A stretch of 25,818 nt of DNA. Origin: a virus. This document shows positions 22,259 through 25,818 of this stretch, piece by piece; position 1 is the stretch's first letter, and each line of letters starts with the position of its first letter. The position numbers and the translations under genes are program-made. Location: positions 1 to 25,818 of the IMG/VR virus record IMGVR_UViG_3300030098_000224. The stretch is one strand, 5' to 3'. The notes below the pieces were generated by a model, which was not told the DNA's origin, made no database searches, and saw only the letters and a list, made by a program, of their open reading frames with translations.

Positions 22259-24069
22259 TTTTTCAATGCCTCCAGTTCAGCTAATATTTTATTTTTCTTT
22301 TTATTTATATCTAAAAGTTTAACTCTGTGTATCTCCACAGGGTCATTGTCAGTGTAAGAACTTAAAGATGTATTAACATATATTTCACCAGAATATGTTG
22401 ATAAATCTATTTGGAGAAAAAACCCCATATTCGTATTGTCATATATTTCTTTAGCTGTGTAAAAAACTATTTCTGAATACGAATCGAGGTCATTTCCCTT
22501 AAAAAATATATCCTCTTTTGACAAGTTATTCGTTGTTTCTTTTGTAACTTTAGCAATCTGTTTTGCTATAGTTTTTAAATTCTTTTTTAATTTTGTTTCG
22601 GTAGCTGCAATATCTTTAACAACTTCAGTATCTGCATTGACCTCTTCCGATTGTATGTCTTCTTGCTCTCCACTCTCTTCTGTTGATACATCGGACTCCT
22701 CAGATTCTGTGCTATCGGGTTTCTCCTCCTCTGTTTCATTTTTCGCTACTTCTTTTTCTTCTTCTACTTCATCTGACTCAGTAACATCCTCCACTGTTTC
22801 TGTTTCATTCTCCTCAACCTCTGAAAGGCTTTCTTCCTCCGTTGTGATATCTTCCAGTGGCTCTTCAAACTCCTCAAAAGATTCCTCAGTAAGTTCATCA
22901 TTGAACTCCTCCTCAGTTATCTCTTCAAAAAATTCTTCGGCCGTAATACCTTCTTCTTCTAGAAACTCCATAAACTCTTCTTCCATGCCAGTTTCTTCTA
23001 AAAATTCTGTAAAGTCCTCCTCAAACTCCTCTGTAAATATTTCTTCTGTAACCATCATAGGTTCAGAAAACTCTTCTTCAAAAAATACCATTTCCATTTC
23101 TGGTATTTCTTCAAAAACCTCCATATCAAATTCTTCTATTGGAGGAAGTTCGTCTATGTATATTTCTTCAAAAGTAAAAGTATCATCAAATGTAAAATCA
23201 TCTTCGATAATTATTATATCATCTTCAAAATATAAATCGTCTGTATTCCAATCAAAATCATCTGGAATATTTTCAACAATATCAATTATATCCTCGTTAA
23301 TATCTTCGATATCGTCTTGTGTGTTTTCATCTATAGGGTTAAACTCTACATTGTTGTAGGTCATGTTTAAAGATGCACCTAATAAGTTTGGCCCTTGTCT
23401 AGATTGATTACTATAATTACTATCTGTGCCAGTCCAAGACCAATCTACATTGTTAGCACCAAGACCAAGATAGATTATTCTATCGTTATATTGACCACAT
23501 GCTCCTGCAACTGCACCAGATGAACCCGGATAGCCATTGCAATTACCTTGAAATCCTGTAACTTCAGTTCTTGTTTGTGACACAGTTGATAAAGTGTTAC
23601 CACTATTATCTTTTAATACTACAGTTGTAGTATGAGAATCATTCGCACCACCTTTAGATTCACAATTACCTTGCGTGCTTTCACAGTTTGCAACATCGAC
23701 ATGACTATTTAAAGTTATGCCATTATCTAACATTGGTTGAGTTATAGTATTGCTGTATAACTTTACATCACTAGCAGATACTGTGGCAGTGCCAGTTACT
23801 TCAAAGTCACCACCAACATCATACTTGTAGCCACAATTAGCCTGCCCAGTAGGACAAGTAATTGTAAAACCATTTACGTTTGCACCATTAGAAACAAAAC
23901 CACTACCACCATCATTAATCATGTCAGTAGACGATGAGTTCCAATCTACACCATCATTAGCATTTGGTAATAAATTACCAGTTGTAATAGTTTGTGTATT
24001 ACCTACACTGTATATGCAAAGAAAGGATATCGCTATGGATAACCATATGCTGTAATATAAATATCTCAT
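22255..24069 (-). CDS. Exported protein with Cys-paired beta domain and extreme acidic region (604 aa)
   Basis: Residues 1-25 are a signal peptide (YYSIWLSIAISFLCIYSVG). Residues 26-240 form a Gly/Asn/Thr-rich beta domain with three cysteine pairs (CPTGQANC, CESTQGNC, CNGYPGSSGAVAGAC), consistent with disulphides outside the cytoplasm. Residues about 242-486 are dominated by Glu and Asp with repeated FxEF/EFLEE-type units (EFLEETGM, EFLEEEGIT, EFFEEIT). The last 115 residues are a mixed domain with a basic coiled end (LKKNLKTIAKQIAKVTKE). I recall similar acidic proteins in marine phages but no function. Calcium binding, a solvation coat, or cell-surface targeting are possibilities. ATGA overlaps on both sides. 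Confidence 0.7.
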   Translation of the reverse strand: MRYLYYSIWLSIAISFLCIYSVGNTQTITTGNLLPNANDGVDWNSSSTDMINDGGSGFVSNGANVNGFTITCPTGQANCGYKYDVGGDFEVTGTATVSASDVKLYSNTITQPMLDNGITLNSHVDVANCESTQGNCESKGGANDSHTTTVVLKDNSGNTLSTVSQTRTEVTGFQGNCNGYPGSSGAVAGACGQYNDRIIYLGLGANNVDWSWTGTDSNYSNQSRQGPNLLGASLNMTYNNVEFNPIDENTQDDIEDINEDIIDIVENIPDDFDWNTDDLYFEDDIIIIEDDFTFDDTFTFEEIYIDELPPIEEFDMEVFEEIPEMEMVFFEEEFSEPMMVTEEIFTEEFEEDFTEFLEETGMEEEFMEFLEEEGITAEEFFEEITEEEFNDELTEESFEEFEEPLEDITTEEESLSEVEENETETVEDVTESDEVEEEKEVAKNETEEEKPDSTESEESDVSTEESGEQEDIQSEEVNADTEVVKDIAATETKLKKNLKTIAKQIAKVTKETTNNLSKEDIFFKGNDLDSYSEIVFYTAKEIYDNTNMGFFLQIDLSTYSGEIYVNTSLSSYTDNDPVEIHRVKLLDINKKKNKILAELEALKK

Positions 24070-24797
24070 TCATGCACATTGATAATTGGTTGTTCTTCAA
24101 TAACTTCTATTTCTTCTTCTATTTTTGACTCATGTAATTTTTTAGCGTTTTCTTCTGCTATTCTTTTGGCCTCTTCTTGTCTCTCTATCTCTGCTAATTC
24201 TTCATCTATCTTAGACCTTGTTTCTAATTTAGATACATAAGAATTATAATCTGGTCTTTCAACATCGTATTTTTTCCATTGTGCTATTGCTTCTGCACCA
24301 ATCTTACCTTCAAACGGACACGGAGTTCCTGCCATTTCCATCGCAAAAAAAACTCGTTCATCTTGACACAAAATTGACACAGCCGCAATCTTCATGCCAT
24401 AATCGAAAAGCACCTTACTGAGCTTTATTCTTTCACAATTAAGGTCACGAAAATGCTTGCCGCCAGAAATACCAACACCAAGAGTAGATAAAGAACCACT
24501 AATCCCCATGCTACAAACATCTTGAGACATAGCTGAATAGGAAGGTGCATTAGCTGAGTTAACGGGTATATCTGACCCATTGGTGGTTGAATTATTTGTT
24601 GTTGTTGATGTAGTTGTATTTGTTTGACCATCGTTATTATTTGTTGTTGTTGATGTGTATCCACCTGTTATTTGTGTATTACTACCAGATGAATTTGTTT
24701 GTGAATTATTATCATTTGTAGAATCAGCAAATATAGGTTTAGAAAATATTACAATTAAAGTTAATAATATAATATTTATTAAATTAAATTTAAACAT
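24066..24797 (-). CDS. Exported four-cysteine protein with Asn/Thr repeat (243 aa)
   Basis: A clear signal peptide (residues 1-24, hydrophobic core LINIILLTLIVIF, cleavage after PIFA) is followed by a low-complexity Asn/Thr/Ser stretch (26-75). A compact domain (about 85-170) has cysteines at 95, 121, 144 and 160 (QDVCSMG, LNCERIKLSKVLFDYGM, ILCQDERVF, TPCPFEG). A charged coiled helix (185-235) closes the protein. The SMGISGSLSTLGVGISGGKH segment is Gly/Ser-rich. I recognise it only as a recurrent unknown of marine phages. The signal peptide and paired cysteines place it in the periplasm or outer surface. TAATG junction upstream. Confidence 0.7.
   Translation of the reverse strand: MFKFNLINIILLTLIVIFSKPIFADSTNDNNSQTNSSGSNTQITGGYTSTTTNNNDGQTNTTTSTTTNNSTTNGSDIPVNSANAPSYSAMSQDVCSMGISGSLSTLGVGISGGKHFRDLNCERIKLSKVLFDYGMKIAAVSILCQDERVFFAMEMAGTPCPFEGKIGAEAIAQWKKYDVERPDYNSYVSKLETRSKIDEELAEIERQEEAKRIAEENAKKLHESKIEEEIEVIEEQPIINVHE
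24592..24656 (-). repeat. In-frame 45-bp-spaced direct repeat (Asn/Thr tract)
   Basis: An identical 20-base unit occurs at 24592-24611 and 24637-24656, 45 bases (15 codons) apart. It encodes a shared T-S-T-T-T-N-N unit in the exported 243-residue protein. It looks like a slippage or duplication-prone linker whose length may vary between strains. Confidence 0.6.
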
Positions 24798-25147
24798 TAG
24801 CTAGGCTTAGTCCAAACTGAATGTGTTAGTTTACCATCACTATCTCTAGCTAAAAGTTCATCATACTTTGTTTCTGTTGTGTTGTTTTGCGGTAGGTCAC
24901 GAAGAGTTTGCCTCCAAGTTTTTACTGCGTCACTCATTGTTACATCTGATAAAGCAAGATAATCTGTTTCAGAAAGTTTTTGATTTCTAATTGCTCTTAT
25001 TTCAACAATTTTATTATCAGATTTTTCTTGTTCACTGTCATTCCAATCTTTTAGAACTGTTTGTCTTTCATCATCTGTTAAATTAACAACATCATTATTA
25101 ACTATTTTTGTTGTAGGTATTTCTTCAATTTTCCAAACTTTAACCAT
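24797..25147 (-). CDS. Tail-fibre assembly chaperone-like protein (116 aa)
   Basis: The central segment IRAIRNQKLSETDYLAL (about 50-66) followed by MSDAVKTWRQTLRDLPQ (71-87) and the C-terminal HSVWTKPS matches the phage tail assembly chaperone pattern 'IRAERN..L..TDW......(T)...W..YRQALRD(I/L)P.....VWP..P' (PF16778/DUF4376-like). Such proteins assist fibre folding and are encoded next to the fibre they serve, as here directly after the fibre at the right edge. The usual DW is DY here. TAATG overlaps both neighbours. Confidence 0.75.
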   Translation of the reverse strand: MVKVWKIEEIPTTKIVNNDVVNLTDDERQTVLKDWNDSEQEKSDNKIVEIRAIRNQKLSETDYLALSDVTMSDAVKTWRQTLRDLPQNNTTETKYDELLARDSDGKLTHSVWTKPS

Positions 25148-25818
25148 TATGAACTACTCCCACTTAAACCATAAACTTTTACATTACCAAATTCTAAATT
25201 GCCACTTGATGCAAAAAAATTAAAACCTGTGGCTGTGTGATTCGCAATAGTGTCTATATAATTACTTGCATGATAGTATGCTCTCACTCTATTAGCACCT
25301 TGGTCTGGTGAAGTTTTGTAAAAACCTGCCATAGAAAAAGTATTTGAATGACTTGTAGTTCCATGACCATTATTTAAATGAACATGTAAAATTCCATGAA
25401 CACCTCCATCATCATACCCTTGGCTAATACTATTAGCAAGTTCTATGTAGGTCGCACTTTCTCCAGAGCCAGAACCAGGACTTCCGTTACTTTCAAAATT
25501 TCTACTAGCGTATTGATATTGAGACTCTGACCTTTCTCCTCCACTATCAACTATTCTAAATCTTAAAGCGGCGGCATTGTTTGCAAAATGAAAATAAAAA
25601 TGAATAGTATAAAAATCATAAGTGCTACTAAAACAATTTGTAACACTGACCGATGAACCTGCACTACTTGTAAAAAAAGATGAACCTGTTTGCACATGAG
25701 TTCCACCCCCAACATAACTTTTTATTCTAGAAGCGGCAGTTTTTCTGTTCGTGCCTCCTGCTCCGTCATCAATAATAAATAAATCAGAATCAACTATATC
25801 TGCTCCAATATCTGTGCC
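25147..25818 (-). CDS. Tail-fibre-type protein, N-terminus outside the window (at least 223 aa)
   Basis: The reading frame is open to the right edge, so the start is not in the window; the GTG at 25695 is internal. The edge segment reads DIVDSDLFIIDDGAGGTN, then RKTAASRIKSYVG, a repeated unit typical of marine phage tail-fibre shafts ('(A)D.DLF(I/V)(V/I)DDGA.GTN(K/R)K..ASR(L/I)K.Y'). The C-terminal 180 residues are a Gly/Ser/His/Asn-rich beta domain with GVHGILHVHLNNGHGTTSHS, possibly a receptor- or sugar-binding tip. The stop overlaps the chaperone-like gene as TAATG. Confidence 0.75.
   Translation of the reverse strand, partial: GTDIGADIVDSDLFIIDDGAGGTNRKTAASRIKSYVGGGTHVQTGSSFFTSSAGSSVSVTNCFSSTYDFYTIHFYFHFANNAAALRFRIVDSGGERSESQYQYASRNFESNGSPGSGSGESATYIELANSISQGYDDGGVHGILHVHLNNGHGTTSHSNTFSMAGFYKTSPDQGANRVRAYYHASNYIDTIANHTATGFNFFASSGNLEFGNVKVYGLSGSSS

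Noticed and set aside
22637-23359. A 240-codon Ser-rich ORF on the plus strand
   Set aside because: It is the exact antisense of the Glu-rich region: GAA/GAG read in reverse give TTC/CTC and shifted frames give Ser. Its composition is fully explained by the real gene, and it has no ribosome site.
22255-24069. Lipoprotein signal at Cys18 of the acidic protein
   Set aside because: The residues before Cys (ISFLC) do not fit a lipobox, which needs a small residue such as Ala, Gly or Ser just before Cys. A plain signal peptide fits better.
24425-24664. A 79-codon minus-strand ORF rich in Gln/His
   Set aside because: It is a frame shadow of the Asn/Thr repeat (ACA/AAC runs read as CAA/CAC) inside the exported four-Cys gene.
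25147-25695. A complete 182-residue protein starting at 25695
   Set aside because: The frame stays open to the window edge and the added residues match a tail-fibre shaft repeat, so the start lies outside the window and the GTG is internal.
1-25818. tRNA genes, CRISPR arrays, IS elements, integrase or att sites
   Set aside because: Nearly every base is covered by tightly overlapping coding sequence. No repeat-spacer pattern, no transposase or integrase motif and no cloverleaf-like segment was noticed on reading.

Overview
The window is a piece of a tailed-phage genome (Caudoviricetes), either a free virus or a prophage. It is strongly AT-rich and is filled end to end by co-directional genes on the minus strand, read from the right edge to the left. 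One short plus-strand ORF at the left edge converges on this array. The content resembles marine phages with a short tail: a tail-fibre module, a gp10/stabilisation-like tail hub, ejection-type proteins including a 2,634-residue polyvalent protein, a GTA-type holin, and small domains of unknown function (DUF6496, DUF6321, DUF5824, DUF3310). Base composition and holin type fit an AT-rich alphaproteobacterial host such as SAR11; this is inference. No terminase, portal, major capsid, polymerase, integrase or endolysin gene is visible.

Layout in transcription order. (1) 25818-24797: tail-fibre protein cut by the window edge and a tail-assembly-chaperone-like protein. (2) 24797-21504: four consecutive proteins with a signal peptide or membrane anchor, including a 604-residue protein with a roughly 245-residue, extremely acidic middle. 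(3) 21502-17787: tail-collar fibre, large beta-rich tail hub and four small virion-type proteins. (4) 17787-6391: ejection-module candidates, namely an Ala/Gly-rich protein, a GNAT acetyltransferase, a Gln-rich protein, a 518-residue protein, and the 7.9-kb polyvalent gene carrying an HExxH motif, an embedded GNAT domain and an LPD38-like C-terminus. (5) 6394-4658: membrane protein, HTH-metallophosphoesterase, DUF3310, two small ORFs. (6) 4658-2124: holin followed by a dense run of tiny, mostly Lys/Arg-rich genes. (7) 2124-218: a 515-residue Gly/Pro-rich protein and a conserved 96-residue protein.

Twenty-one gene junctions overlap by 1 nt (TAATG or TAGTG) or 4 nt (ATGA). The array therefore reads as one translationally coupled late operon with no internal promoter or terminator that I can see. 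I found eight ORFs under 60 codons in the gaps (2124-2261, 2261-2410, 3210-3341, 3348-3386, 4658-4765, 4752-4910, 18439-18612, and 98-247 on the plus strand), plus a weak one at 459-566.

The strongest candidate for something undescribed is inside the polyvalent protein. A short peptide with consensus [E/Q/D]-[F/L]-[S/A]-[V/L]-[S/T] recurs eight times between residues 694 and 1774, and four copies bracket the GNAT domain. This suggests junction or processing sites in a virion polyprotein that also carries its own metallopeptidase motif. No gene-free stretch longer than about 100 bases exists, apart from the edge segment 1-97.
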